Source: Nitrosomonadales bacterium (GTDB lineage: Bacteria; Pseudomonadota; Gammaproteobacteria; Burkholderiales; SG8-41). Taken from it: a stretch of 14,122 nucleotides of DNA. The DNA is taken from contig VFLF01000034.1 of NCBI GenBank assembly GCA_009885185.1, positions 1 to 14,122 on the forward strand, written 5' to 3'. Within the stretch, counting starts at the first letter, position 1; each line of letters begins with the position of its first letter. A program made the translations under genes and the position numbers. The notes below the pieces were generated by a model, which ran no database searches, had not been told where the DNA came from, and saw only the letters and a list, made by a program, of their open reading frames with translations. This document shows positions 1-7,517 of the stretch, in pieces.

Positions 1-170
1 AAGTAACCAAAAGAAGGCGGCCCCCGGTTCGCCGGCCCTTCGGGCTTCCCTGCGCTACTCGACACGCCGGGCGGCTGCGGAACTCGCCCTCGCGATACCC
101 CCGCGAGGACTCAGACAGTCCTCGCCGACTTCCCCCGGCGCGTCTGCGTTGCTCGGCGGCTCTCAGGGGG
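1..170. repeat. GC-rich dispersed intergenic repeat (partial, runs off left edge)
   Basis: The window opens with AAGTAACCAAAAGAAGGCGG followed by GC-rich sequence with CCGG and CTTCGGG blocks. Short conceptual peptides such as SNQKKAAPGSPALR are low in complexity and look like no enzyme. The opening AAGTAACCAAAAG resembles a family of dispersed repeats that I remember from many beta- and gammaproteobacterial genomes; this is recall, not a search. It contains a perfect hairpin (103-125) and ends shortly before the permease gene. I see no gene and no cobalamin riboswitch consensus in 1-246. Confidence 0.4.
103..125. repeat. Perfect 9-bp inverted repeat (hairpin) within the dispersed repeat
   Basis: GCGAGGACT (103-111) is followed by the five-base loop CAGAC and then AGTCCTCGC (117-125), the exact reverse complement. 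No T tract follows on either strand, so it does not read as a classical intrinsic terminator. It lies about 120 bases upstream of the permease start. Confidence 0.6.
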
Positions 171-246
171 GTGAACTTCGCACTCCTGCGCGGATGCGTG
201 CCGTGTCATTCCTTCTTGTCGCACCCCGAACTTCAACACCCCGGTA

Positions 247-1215
247 ATGCGCTCCGCACCCACGCTCGTATTGGCTGCTGTTGTTGCCGTCATCAGCCTT
301 TTCATCGCGCTGTTGTTCGGCTCGGTATCGCTCACGCCGGCGCAAATCCTGCAAACTATTTTCAACGCCACACCGAGTATTGAACACGACATCCTCTGGC
401 AACTCCGCGCGCCGCGCGCGCTGGCCGCCTTCGCCTGCGGTGGATTACTGGCGCTGGGCGGTGTGTTGTTGCAGGCGTTGCTGCGCAATGCGCTGGCGGA
501 TTCTTACATTCTCGGTGTGTCGGGCGGCGCTTCTCTGGGGGCGCTGGGAGCGATCACCTTGGGCGCGGGGTTGGCGGTGACGAATGCGGCTGCGCTGGTG
601 GGCGCGATTGCCGCGATTGCGATTGTGTTTGGCGTCACCTTTCGCGGCGGGCAGTGGAATATTTACCGGCTGCTGCTCTCGGGCGTGGTGCTGTCGGCGG
701 GGTTTGCGGCCGCTACGAGTTTGATTTTGGTGATGGCGCCCAGCGCGCAGATGAAGGGCATGTTGTTCTGGCTGATGGGCGATTTGTCGTATGCGGAAAG
801 TCCGCTGGCGGCTTGCGTATTGTTGTTCGTGCTGACACTGGGCGCGGTGGCATTGGCGTCGCGGCTGGATATTCTGGGGCTGGGGGACGCCAAGGCGCGC
901 TCGCTTGGGGTTGGCGTCGCGTCGCTGCAACTGATGGTGTTTTTCGGCGCGGCGCTGGCGACCGTGGCGGCGGTGATGCTGGGCGGCGCGATTGGTTTTG
1001 TCGGGCTGATGATGCCGCACGCGGTGCGGCTGATGGGGGTGACGCGCCATCGGCTGCTGCTGCCGGTGTCGGTGCTGGCGGGCGGCAGTTTTCTCACGCT
1101 GGCGGATACCTGCGCGCGCGCGCTGTGGGCGCCGCAGCAGTTGCCGGTGGGTATTTTCACCGCGCTGATCGGCGTGCCGTGCATGCTTTATTTATTGACG
1201 AGGCGCGTGCAATGA
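247..1215 (+). CDS. FecCD/BtuC-family ABC transporter permease
   Basis: This is the inner-membrane channel subunit of a type II ABC importer for cobalamin, iron-siderophore or a similar chelate. The 322 residues are strongly hydrophobic throughout, consistent with about ten membrane helices. The family signature appears as RAPRALAAFACGG at 54-66 and RNALADSYILGVSGGASLGA at 80-99. FWLMGDL lies at 174-180, and a coupling-region motif GGAIGFVGLMMPHAVR at 246-261. The length fits the family (about 320-350). ATG 247 is the first sensible start: the frame is open only from 175, and residues 6-25 form the first helix. No good ribosome-binding site is visible. The stop overlaps the ATPase start (ATGA), so the two are translationally coupled. 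Neither a periplasmic binding protein nor an outer-membrane receptor lies in the window, so the substrate is undetermined. BtuC is a reasonable guess only. Confidence 0.93.
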   Translation: MRSAPTLVLAAVVAVISLFIALLFGSVSLTPAQILQTIFNATPSIEHDILWQLRAPRALAAFACGGLLALGGVLLQALLRNALADSYILGVSGGASLGALGAITLGAGLAVTNAAALVGAIAAIAIVFGVTFRGGQWNIYRLLLSGVVLSAGFAAATSLILVMAPSAQMKGMLFWLMGDLSYAESPLAACVLLFVLTLGAVALASRLDILGLGDAKARSLGVGVASLQLMVFFGAALATVAAVMLGGAIGFVGLMMPHAVRLMGVTRHRLLLPVSVLAGGSFLTLADTCARALWAPQQLPVGIFTALIGVPCMLYLLTRRVQ

Positions 1216-2036
1216 ACGCAACGACAGCGCTTGCCTGCAATGGAGTCACGCTGGCGGTGGCGGGGCGCACCTTGTGCAGCGGCCTCACGTTCGCGGTGAA
1301 GCCGGGCGAAGTGTGGGGCGTGCTCGGCCCCAACGGCAGCGGCAAAACCACGCTGCTCAATACGCTCGCGGGGCTTGCGCCGCCGGCGCATGGACACGTG
1401 ACGGTGGACGGCGAACCGCTGGCGGCGATGCGCGATGCCGCGCGGGCCAACGCCATCGGCGTGTTGTTGCAGCACGAGGAAAGCGAATTCTGGGGCACGG
1501 CGCTGGAATACGTGACGATGGGGCGTTTTGCACAGGCATCGGCGTGGCTGGGCTGGCATGCAGACGATGAGGTGTTTGCGCGCGCGGTGTTGCAGCGCAT
1601 GGGATTGGCGGATTTTGCCGCGCGGCGCTACGCCACGCTGTCGGGCGGCGAGCGCCAACGCGTACGCATGGCGCAATTGCTGACGCAGGCGCCGCGTTAC
1701 CTGTTGCTGGACGAGCCTTTGCAGCATCTCGATTTGCGGCATCAAGTTCAGATGCTCGATTTGCTGGCCGCCTTGGCGCGCGACGAGAAGCACGGTCGCG
1801 GCGTGGTCGTGGTGCTGCACGACGTGCTGTGGCCCACGCGGGTATGTACACACGCACTGCTGCTTGATGGCGCGGGCGGCGCGATCGCAGGCGTGGCGCG
1901 CGAGGTGTTGACGCAGCCCAACCTTGAAGCGCTGTTCGGCTGCGCCCTGCAACCCGCCAGTGAAAACGCGGCGGCGGGCTTTGTGCCTGCGGGCACGGGC
2001 GGGTTTCTGCCCCGCGCTATAATCCCCGCCTCATGA
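1212..2036 (+). CDS. ABC transporter ATP-binding protein (BtuD/FepC type)
   Basis: This is the cytoplasmic ATPase that drives import through the preceding permease. In its 274 residues I see Walker A GPNGSGKT (39-46), the Q-loop glutamine in LLQH (87), the signature LSGGERQR (143-150), Walker B YLLLDEP (163-169) and the switch histidine in VLHD (203). The D-loop is unusual: LQHLD stands where SALD or TNHLD is usual. The reading frame is open well upstream, but ATG 1212 overlaps the permease stop as ATGA and gives the standard family N-terminus, so the longer versions are shadows. GAGG sits about 8 bases before the start. The C-terminal 30 residues are low in complexity and overlap the pcnB start (ATGA at 2033). 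A TATAAT box lies inside the last codons (2018-2023). The substrate is shared with the permease: cobalamin or an iron chelate. Confidence 0.94.
   Translation: MNATTALACNGVTLAVAGRTLCSGLTFAVKPGEVWGVLGPNGSGKTTLLNTLAGLAPPAHGHVTVDGEPLAAMRDAARANAIGVLLQHEESEFWGTALEYVTMGRFAQASAWLGWHADDEVFARAVLQRMGLADFAARRYATLSGGERQRVRMAQLLTQAPRYLLLDEPLQHLDLRHQVQMLDLLAALARDEKHGRGVVVVLHDVLWPTRVCTHALLLDGAGGAIAGVAREVLTQPNLEALFGCALQPASENAAAGFVPAGTGGFLPRAIIPAS
2018..2023 (+). promoter_or_regulatory. Candidate -10 box of an internal pcnB promoter
   Basis: A consensus TATAAT lies inside the end of the ATPase gene, nine bases before the pcnB ATG. No good -35 hexamer sits at the usual spacing. If used, transcription would start at or just before the start codon, giving a leaderless or nearly leaderless mRNA. 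It is also part of coding sequence (the Ala-Ile-Ile codons), so chance is possible. Confidence 0.35.
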
Positions 2037-3424
2037 TAAAAAAACTGATCGGCCGGGTTTTTTCCGGAAAGATGTTCGGCGGGCGCGGCAAATCTGACGC
2101 GCAGGTGGTTCCGTTCAAGGTGCACGGCGTGGCGCGCGGCCAGCTCAGCGCGTGCGCGCTGAGCGTCACCGATACTTTGCAGGCGAAGGGATATGCCGCG
2201 TTCGTGGTCGGCGGCGCGGTGCGCGACTTGCTGCTCAAACGCGAGCCGAAAGATTTTGACGTGGCGACCAATGCCACGCCGGAGGAGGTGCGCGGATTGT
2301 TTCGCCGCTCGCGCATTATCGGGCGACGTTTTCAGATCGTGCACGTGATGTGCGGGCGCGAGACGGTGGAAGTCTCGACGTTTCGCGCCGCGCACGATAC
2401 TCAGGAAACCGAGGGCAGTGACGGCGGAGCGCGCGAGCAAAGGGACGGCAAAGGCAAAACCGACGAACACGGGCGCATCCTGCGTGACAACGTGTTCGGC
2501 AATCAGCAGCAGGATGCCACGCGCCGCGATCTGACCATCAACGCGCTGTTCTACGATCCGTCAACGCAGGAAGTGCATGATTACCATGGCGGCGTTGCCG
2601 ACCTGAAGAAAAAGCGTCTGCGCCTGATCGGCGATCCGGTGCAGCGTTACCGCGAAGACCCGGTGCGCATGCTGCGCGCGGTGCGTTTTGCGGCGGCGCT
2701 GGATTTCGAGATCGACCCCGCCACGCGCAAACCCATCAACGAACTGGCCGACCTGCTGCAAAACGTGCCGCCGGCGCGGCTGTTCGACGAAATGTTAAAG
2801 CTGTTGCTCTCGGGTCATGCGGTCGAGACGGTGAAGCGGCTGCGCAAGGAGGGCCTGCATCACGGCCTGTTACCGCTGCTGGATGTGATTCTGGAGCAGC
2901 CGCTGGGCGAGCGCTTTGTGATGCTGGCGCTGAAAAATACCGACCTGCGCATCCGCGCCGACAAGGGCGTGTCGCCGGCGTTTTTGTTTGCCACGCTGCT
3001 GTGGCATGAGGTGCTGGCGGCGTGGAAATCCATTGAAAAAGGCGGCGTGCCGACGATACCGGCGCTGTACAAGGCGATGGATCAGGTGATGCAGGCGCAG
3101 GGCGAAAAGTTGACGATTCCTCGCCGTTTCGGCGGCGACATGAAGGAAATCTGGGCGATGCAGCCGCGCTTTGAGCAGCGTTCCGGGCGCCGGCCCTACC
3201 GTTTGCTGGAGCTGCCACGTTTTCGCGCCGGGTATGATTTTCTGCTGCTGCGTTGCGAAAGCGGCGAACTCGATACCGAACTTGGCGAATGGTGGACGCG
3301 GTTTCAGGACGCCAACGAAAACGTGCGCGAAACCATGTTGAAGGCCGACAGCGGCCCGGCCAAGAAACGCCGGCGACGCAGGAAACCCAGGGCCGATGGC
3401 GCAGCCGCTGTTGCGGATGCTTGA
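2033..3424 (+). CDS. pcnB: Poly(A) polymerase I
   Basis: PcnB adds 3' poly(A) tails to RNAs and so promotes their decay by the degradosome exonucleases; it acts in the cytoplasm. The protein has 463 residues, the usual size. The class II nucleotidyltransferase core is intact: GGAVRD (60-65) and the metal-binding DFD of KDFDVAT (73-79). The RNA- and ATP-binding head and neck follow, with RRDLTINAL (164-172) and RYREDPVRMLRAVRFA (205-220). The tail is very basic (KKRRRRRKPR), as in bacterial poly(A) polymerases rather than CCA-adding enzymes. ATG 2033 overlaps the ATPase stop as ATGA. A TATAAT lies nine bases upstream, so the gene may be both translationally coupled and separately transcribed. 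The downstream folK start overlaps its stop. Confidence 0.95.
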   Translation: MIKKLIGRVFSGKMFGGRGKSDAQVVPFKVHGVARGQLSACALSVTDTLQAKGYAAFVVGGAVRDLLLKREPKDFDVATNATPEEVRGLFRRSRIIGRRFQIVHVMCGRETVEVSTFRAAHDTQETEGSDGGAREQRDGKGKTDEHGRILRDNVFGNQQQDATRRDLTINALFYDPSTQEVHDYHGGVADLKKKRLRLIGDPVQRYREDPVRMLRAVRFAAALDFEIDPATRKPINELADLLQNVPPARLFDEMLKLLLSGHAVETVKRLRKEGLHHGLLPLLDVILEQPLGERFVMLALKNTDLRIRADKGVSPAFLFATLLWHEVLAAWKSIEKGGVPTIPALYKAMDQVMQAQGEKLTIPRRFGGDMKEIWAMQPRFEQRSGRRPYRLLELPRFRAGYDFLLLRCESGELDTELGEWWTRFQDANENVRETMLKADSGPAKKRRRRRKPRADGAAAVADA

Positions 3425-3936
3425 GCATTTTCTTGGAAACCGCTTACATAGCGCTCGGCAGTAATCTCCGGGAGCCGCAATGCCAGTTGCAGGCGGGCTT
3501 TGATGCGCTGGCGCGCCTGCCCGGCACGGAACTGATCGCGCGATCTTCGTTGTATCGCAGCGCGCCGGTGGGTTATCTCGATCAGCCGGATTTCGTCAAT
3601 GCGGTGGTGGCGCTACGCACATCGCTCCAGCCGCGCGCGCTGCTTGATGCGCTGCTGGCCATCGAACGCGAACACGGGCGCGTGCGTGATTTTCCGAACG
3701 CGCCGCGCACGCTGGATCTCGACATTGCGCTTTACGGCGAGCAGGTGATACACGAACCGGGATTGACGATTCCGCACCCGCGCATGCATGAGCGCGCGTT
3801 TGTGATGGCGCCGTTGGCGGAAATCGCGCCGGATGCCATCGTGCCCGGCCGCGGACCGGTGCCGGTGCGCGTCAGTGAACTGCTGGCGGGCGTGGACGTG
3901 CAAAGCGTCAGCGTTGTGAAGGAAGTCGCGGTATGA
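3421..3936 (+). CDS. folK: 2-amino-4-hydroxy-6-hydroxymethyldihydropteridine pyrophosphokinase
   Basis: FolK transfers pyrophosphate from ATP to 6-hydroxymethyl-7,8-dihydropterin, the step before dihydropteroate synthase in folate synthesis. Family motifs are all present: TAYIALGSNL at the N-terminus, SLYRSAPVG, DQPDFVNAV, the metal- and ATP-binding PRTLDLDIALYG, and IPHPRMHERAFVMAPLAEIAPD. No ATG precedes TAYIALGSN. The likely start is TTG at 3421, overlapping the pcnB stop as TTGA, or TTG at 3433, which has GAG seven bases upstream and gives the typical very short N-terminus. I chose 3421 (171 residues) for the coupling; 3433 gives 167. The stop overlaps the next gene as ATGA. Confidence 0.93.
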   Translation: MSIFLETAYIALGSNLREPQCQLQAGFDALARLPGTELIARSSLYRSAPVGYLDQPDFVNAVVALRTSLQPRALLDALLAIEREHGRVRDFPNAPRTLDLDIALYGEQVIHEPGLTIPHPRMHERAFVMAPLAEIAPDAIVPGRGPVPVRVSELLAGVDVQSVSVVKEVAV

Positions 3937-4586
3937 AACCGCCGGCACTGCCGGAGCGCCTGCGCTACGTGGTGGTCGAGGGCCCCATCGGCGCCGGCAA
4001 AACCAGCCTCACGCGCCTGCTGGCCGAGCGCTGCGGCGGGGTTACGCTGCTGGAAGACCCCGGCTCGAATCCGTTTTTGGCGGGCTTTTATCGCGATCCG
4101 CGGCACAATGCCCTGCCGGCGCAGTTGTTCTTTTTGTTTCAGCGCGCGAACCAGGTTCGTGATCTGACGCAATCGGATTTGTTTCGCAAGGTCACGTTTG
4201 CTGATTTCATGTTCGAAAAAGATCCGTTGTTCGCCAGCCTGACGCTGCGCGATGACGAACTGAAACTGTATCACCAGATTTACGCGCATCTGAAATTGCA
4301 GACGCCTGTGCCGGATCTGGTGATCTATTTGCAAGCCACGCCGCAAACGCTGATCGAGCGCGTGGCGCGCCGCGCCGCCACCTACGAGCGCGACATTACC
4401 GACGATTATCTGCTGCGTTTGAGCGACGCTTACACACGCTATTTCCACCAATACGACAGCGCGCCGCTGCTGATCGTGAATTCGGATAATTTAAACTTTG
4501 TTGATTCCACAGACGATTTTGATTTATTGTTGCAACGCATTTCCGCCATGCGTGGCCCGCGCGAATTCTTCAGTTCCGGGCGCTGA
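3933..4586 (+). CDS. Deoxynucleoside kinase family protein
   Basis: This is a P-loop kinase of the deoxyadenosine/deoxyguanosine kinase family, phosphorylating deoxynucleosides in the cytoplasm for dNTP salvage. Walker A is GPIGAGKT (17-24). FADFMFEKD (89-97) occupies the place of the family's catalytic acidic/arginine segment. The lid-like region is RVARRAATYERDI (143-155), with YLQATP (132-137) before it. The 217 residues fit the bacterial branch. The start ATG overlaps the folK stop (ATGA), and AAGGAAG about 8 bases upstream serves as ribosome-binding site. A deoxynucleoside kinase between folK and panB is common in betaproteobacteria. Substrate specificity cannot be read from the sequence. 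The gene ends the overlapping chain that began at 247. Confidence 0.88.
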   Translation: MKPPALPERLRYVVVEGPIGAGKTSLTRLLAERCGGVTLLEDPGSNPFLAGFYRDPRHNALPAQLFFLFQRANQVRDLTQSDLFRKVTFADFMFEKDPLFASLTLRDDELKLYHQIYAHLKLQTPVPDLVIYLQATPQTLIERVARRAATYERDITDDYLLRLSDAYTRYFHQYDSAPLLIVNSDNLNFVDSTDDFDLLLQRISAMRGPREFFSSGR

Positions 4587-4632
4587 ATCGCCTCGTATAT
4601 CATAAGTATTTGTTTTTATTGGATAAATATCC

Positions 4633-5427
4633 ATGCGACTAACCCTTTCCGCACTGCATAAGATGACGCAGGACGGTGACAAGATCACCATGCTGACCTG
4701 CTATGACGCGAGTTTTGCCGCGTTGCTCGAAGCGGCGGGCGTGGAAACGCTGCTGATCGGCGATTCGCTGGGCAACGTGTTGCAGGGGCATGAGACCACA
4801 TTGCCGGTGACCTTGCGCGACATGGTGTATCACACGGCATGCGTGGCGCGCGGCGCCAAGCGCGCGTTCATCATCGGCGACATGCCGTTCGGCACGTTTC
4901 AGTTGGGGCCGTCGGACACCTTCCGCAACGCCGCCGAAATCATGGCGGCCGGCGCGCAGATGGTCAAACTCGAAGGTGGCAGGCCGATGGCGGAAACCGT
5001 GGCGTATCTGGTGGATCGCGGCGTGCCGGTGTGCGGGCATTTGGGTCTGACGCCGCAATCGGTGCATCAACTCGGCGGCTACAAGGTGCAGGGCCGCCAG
5101 TTGAGCGACGCCGAGCGTCTGATCGAAGACGCTAAGCTGCTCGAAGAGGCCGGGGCGGGCATGCTGGTGCTGGAGGCGATTCCGTCGCCGCTGGCCAAGC
5201 AAGTGACCGACGCGCTCACCATTCCCACCATCGGCATCGGCGCGGGCGTGGATTGCTCCGGACAGGTGCTGGTGCTGCATGACATGCTTGACGTGTTCCC
5301 CGGCAAAAAAGCCAAGTTCGTGAAGAATTTCATGCAAGGCGCGGGCTCGATACAGGCCGCAGTCGAGCGCTATGTGAAAGAAGTCAAAGCCAAGACGTTT
5401 CCCGACCGGGATCATTCCTTTTTATAG
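4633..5427 (+). CDS. panB: 3-methyl-2-oxobutanoate hydroxymethyltransferase
   Basis: PanB makes ketopantoate from 2-oxoisovalerate and 5,10-methylenetetrahydrofolate, the first committed step to pantothenate and coenzyme A. It thus depends on the folate pathway served by the nearby folK. The 264 residues match the family in length. The TIM-barrel metal and substrate residues are in place: D44 in LIGDSLGN, D83 in IGDMPFGT, E114 in KLEGG and E181 in [14 protein letters not shown] (135-142) is also intact. The ATG follows a short AT-rich gap (4587-4632) that breaks the upstream chain of overlapping genes and may hold a promoter, although I could not define clear boxes. The ribosome-binding site is weak (GGAT). 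Confidence 0.97.
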   Translation: MRLTLSALHKMTQDGDKITMLTCYDASFAALLEAAGVETLLIGDSLGNVLQGHETTLPVTLRDMVYHTACVARGAKRAFIIGDMPFGTFQLGPSDTFRNAAEIMAAGAQMVKLEGGRPMAETVAYLVDRGVPVCGHLGLTPQSVHQLGGYKVQGRQLSDAERLIEDAKLLEEAGAGMLVLEAIPSPLAKQVTDALTIPTIGIGAGVDCSGQVLVLHDMLDVFPGKKAKFVKNFMQGAGSIQAAVERYVKEVKAKTFPDRDHSFL

Positions 5428-5432
5428 GACTT

Positions 5433-5506
5433 AGGATTGAGGATTCAGGATTGAGTAACCCCACTGCGGTGGGCTCAATACTCAATCCTGAAAACTCAAT
5501 CCTGAA
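5433..5506. repeat. Large imperfect hairpin built of AGGATTGAG-type repeats between panB and panC
   Basis: The left arm contains AGGATTGAG (5433-5441) and TTCAGGATTGAGTA (5444-5457). The right arm contains TACTCAATCCTGAA (5479-5492) and ACTCAATCCTGAA (5494-5506). The inner right unit is the exact reverse complement of the inner left unit (14 of 14), and the outer units also pair. The apex is a second small stem, CCCAC/GTGGG (5460-5464 and 5469-5473), with loop TGCG. It ends six bases before the panC ATG and leaves no room for a normal ribosome-binding site. It could be a mobile miniature repeat, a transcript-stability hairpin or an attenuator; the sequence alone does not decide. Confidence 0.8.
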
Positions 5507-5512
5507 CTACAC

Positions 5513-6346
5513 ATGGACATCATCCACTCCGTAGCTGCTCTGCGCGAGCGCCTGCAACGCGAACCGAACAACGTGTTCGTGCCGACCATGGGCAATCTGC
5601 ACGCCGGGCACATACAGCTCATCAATATCGCCAAGCCGCGCGCGGCGTGTACGGTGGTGAGTATTTTCGTCAACCGGTTGCAGTTCGGCCCGCGCGAGGA
5701 TTTTGACAAGTATCCGCGCACGCTCACCGCTGATTGCGCCAAGCTCGAAGCCGCCGGTGTCGATGTGGTGTTCGCGCCGGATGAAGGCGAAATTTATCCC
5801 GAGCCGCAGGTGTATACCGTCGAGCCGCCGGATATCCAGCACGTGCTAGACGGCGCGGTGCGGCCGGGGCACTTTCGCGGCGTGGCCACCGTGGTGCTGA
5901 AACTGTTCAATATGGTGAATCCGCACTCGGCGATTTTCGGTAAAAAAGATTATCAGCAATGTCTGGTGCTGAACAACATGGTGCGGCAACTGGCGCTGCC
6001 CATCGAGATTATTCTGGCCGAAACCGTGCGCGCCGAGGACGGCCTCGCACTGTCGTCGCGCAATACCTATTTGGCACCGGAAGAGCGCAAGGAAGCGCCT
6101 CGCCTGTATCAACTGTTGCGCCGCGCGCGCGACGAACTGCAAGCCGGCGCGCACGATTATCAGCGCATTGAACTCGATGTGATGGCCGACCTCGCGCATC
6201 ATGGCTGGAAGCCGGACTACATTGCCGTGCGGCGGCAAAACGATCTGCTGCCGCCGCAAAACGGCGAGCGCGAGCTGGTGGTGCTGGCGGCGGCGCGGCT
6301 GGGCAAGACGCGGCTGATTGATAATGTTGAAGTGAATCGCAGTTAG
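5513..6346 (+). CDS. panC: Pantothenate synthetase (pantoate--beta-alanine ligase)
   Basis: PanC condenses pantoate, made from PanB's product, with beta-alanine using ATP through a pantoyl-adenylate. The 277 residues show the Rossmann nucleotidyltransferase motifs: PTMGNLHAGH (24-33, the HIGH-type site), FVNRLQFGPREDFDKYPRT (52-70), GHFRGVATVVLKLFN (119-133), FGKKDYQQ (142-149) and SSRN (181-184), then ARLGKTRLIDN near the C-terminus. ATG 5513 starts the canonical N-terminus. No Shine-Dalgarno sequence is visible because the repeat hairpin (5433-5506) ends just upstream. The reductase for ketopantoate and the beta-alanine supplier panD are not in the window. Confidence 0.97.
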   Translation: MDIIHSVAALRERLQREPNNVFVPTMGNLHAGHIQLINIAKPRAACTVVSIFVNRLQFGPREDFDKYPRTLTADCAKLEAAGVDVVFAPDEGEIYPEPQVYTVEPPDIQHVLDGAVRPGHFRGVATVVLKLFNMVNPHSAIFGKKDYQQCLVLNNMVRQLALPIEIILAETVRAEDGLALSSRNTYLAPEERKEAPRLYQLLRRARDELQAGAHDYQRIELDVMADLAHHGWKPDYIAVRRQNDLLPPQNGERELVVLAAARLGKTRLIDNVEVNRS

Positions 6347-6390
6347 GTATTATGTAAGTATTTTTTTTAAACGATATTTATGGGGTGAGT

Positions 6391-7011
6391 ATGTCCGCCA
6401 TTGAAACCGGGGAGCAGTTGCGCGCGATGTATCTACCCGCCAAAGAGCGCGCGGTCAAAAAACAACTGTCGCGTCTGGATCAGCACTGCAAAAATTTTTT
6501 GATGCACGTGCGCTTTGCCGTGATCTCGACCTGCGATGCCGAGGGCAACATGGATGCGTCACCGCGCGGCGGCGAAGCGGGCTTTATCAAGGCGATAGAC
6601 GACCACACCGTCATCATCCCCGACTGGAGCGGCAATAACCGGCTCGACACCTTTACCAACATCCTTTCCACCCGACGCATTGGCGCGATTTTTCTGGTGC
6701 CGGGCGTCGATGAGGCGCTGCGTATCAATGGCGCGGCGAGTCTGCGCAACGACGAAGCGTTTACCTCGCTGTGCGAAGTGAACGGGCGGTTTCCCAAGTT
6801 GGTGGTGCATATCGCGGTGAAAGAGGCGTACCTGCACTGCGCCAAGGCGATCATGCGGGGAGAGTTGTGGATACCCGAGGCCAAAGTCGAACGCCAGGTG
6901 CTGCCGACGATGAACGAAATGCTGCGCGATCAAATTGGCCAGACCGAACCCGCCGAGCCGCAGGAAGTGATGCGCGCGCGGCACGCCACGGAGCTTTACT
7001 CCACGAAGTAG
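6391..7011 (+). CDS. PPOX-type FMN-binding protein, MSMEG_1061-like
   Basis: This is a split-barrel flavoprotein of the pyridoxamine 5'-phosphate oxidase superfamily. These proteins bind FMN or F420 and carry out oxidoreductions that are mostly unknown. The 206 residues carry the signature of the MSMEG_1061 subfamily as I remember it: DASPRGGEAGFIKAIDDHT (55-73), IPDWSGNNRLDTFTNI (76-91), FLVPGVDEALRINGAA (101-116) and YLHCAKAIMRGELW (147-160). ATG 6391 has GGGGTG just upstream; an in-frame GTG at 6385 is the alternative. The 44-base gap after panC contains a run of eight T's but no hairpin, so read-through from panC is possible. It is probably not a true vitamin B6 oxidase. Its substrate is unknown. 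Confidence 0.88.
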   Translation: MSAIETGEQLRAMYLPAKERAVKKQLSRLDQHCKNFLMHVRFAVISTCDAEGNMDASPRGGEAGFIKAIDDHTVIIPDWSGNNRLDTFTNILSTRRIGAIFLVPGVDEALRINGAASLRNDEAFTSLCEVNGRFPKLVVHIAVKEAYLHCAKAIMRGELWIPEAKVERQVLPTMNEMLRDQIGQTEPAEPQEVMRARHATELYSTK

Positions 7012-7034
7012 TTGCCGTTCAAAAGGAGCGCATC

Positions 7035-7475
7035 ATGCAACCGGTGATACATCTAAACTGGCTGGCCATCGCAGCGGCGATGGCGGCGGTGGTGGTGATA
7101 GGCTTCCTGTGGTACGGACCGGTTTTCGGCAAGGCATGGATGAAGGAAATCGGCATCGCCGAAGATCACAAGCCCGATCCCAAAGTCCTGCAACGCGGCA
7201 TGATCCTGATGGTGATCGGCGCGTTCCTGATGGTTTACGTGCTCGCGCACAGCATCGAAGTGTGGCGGCCCTCATCGTGGAAGTTGAGCCCCGACCAGCC
7301 GCATGCGACATACGGATTCTTCGGCGCGTTTTTTCCGTGGCTGGGCTTTTACATCCCGCTGCTGTTCAACAGCGTGGCGTGGGAGGGCCGCTCGTGGAAG
7401 CTTTTTGGCATCAACGCCGGCTACCACCTGGTATCGCTGCTGGCGGCGGCGATGATTTTATCGTTCTGGCGGTAG
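7035..7475 (+). CDS. DUF1761 family membrane protein
   Basis: This small integral membrane protein of unknown function has 146 residues and four predicted hydrophobic segments (about 8-28, 55-72, 93-112 and 127-145). Family features are the N-terminal LNWLAIAAAMAAVVVIGFLW with WYGPVFGKAWMKEIG (26-40), and FFGAFFPWLGFYIP near the third segment. ATG 7035 has an excellent ribosome-binding site (AAAAGGAG, 7 bases upstream). It lies 23 bases after the PPOX gene and may share its transcript. The frame is open further upstream, but only as a shadow of the flavoprotein gene. Confidence 0.85.
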   Translation: MQPVIHLNWLAIAAAMAAVVVIGFLWYGPVFGKAWMKEIGIAEDHKPDPKVLQRGMILMVIGAFLMVYVLAHSIEVWRPSSWKLSPDQPHATYGFFGAFFPWLGFYIPLLFNSVAWEGRSWKLFGINAGYHLVSLLAAAMILSFWR

Positions 7476-7491
7476 CGATCGCGTTGGCGCT

Positions 7492-7515
7492 GGCGCTGGC
7501 GATAACGCCGGCGTC
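7492..7515. terminator. Possible hairpin between convergent genes
   Basis: GGCGCTGGCG (7492-7501), loop ATAA, and CGCCGGCGTC (7506-7515) pair over ten positions with two G-T wobbles. It lies exactly between the convergent DUF1761 gene and the monooxygenase-fold gene, where a two-way terminator would be expected. No T tract follows on either side. Confidence 0.35.
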
Positions 7516-7517
7516 GG

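Noticed and set aside
1..246. Cobalamin riboswitch upstream of the BtuC-like permease
   Set aside because: The conserved B12-box-type sequence and surrounding helices are not seen; the region is a GC-rich repeat.
445..1050. Long minus-strand frame opposite the permease
   Set aside because: Its composition (very rich in Arg, Gln and His) is typical of the antisense of a GC-rich gene. No family resemblance.
654..1211. Long N-terminal extension of the ABC ATPase frame
   Set aside because: It is the out-of-frame shadow of the permease gene. The ATPase starts at the ATGA overlap at 1212, where the family N-terminus begins.
6358..6371. Intrinsic terminator after panC (run of eight T's)
   Set aside because: No GC-rich hairpin precedes the T run.
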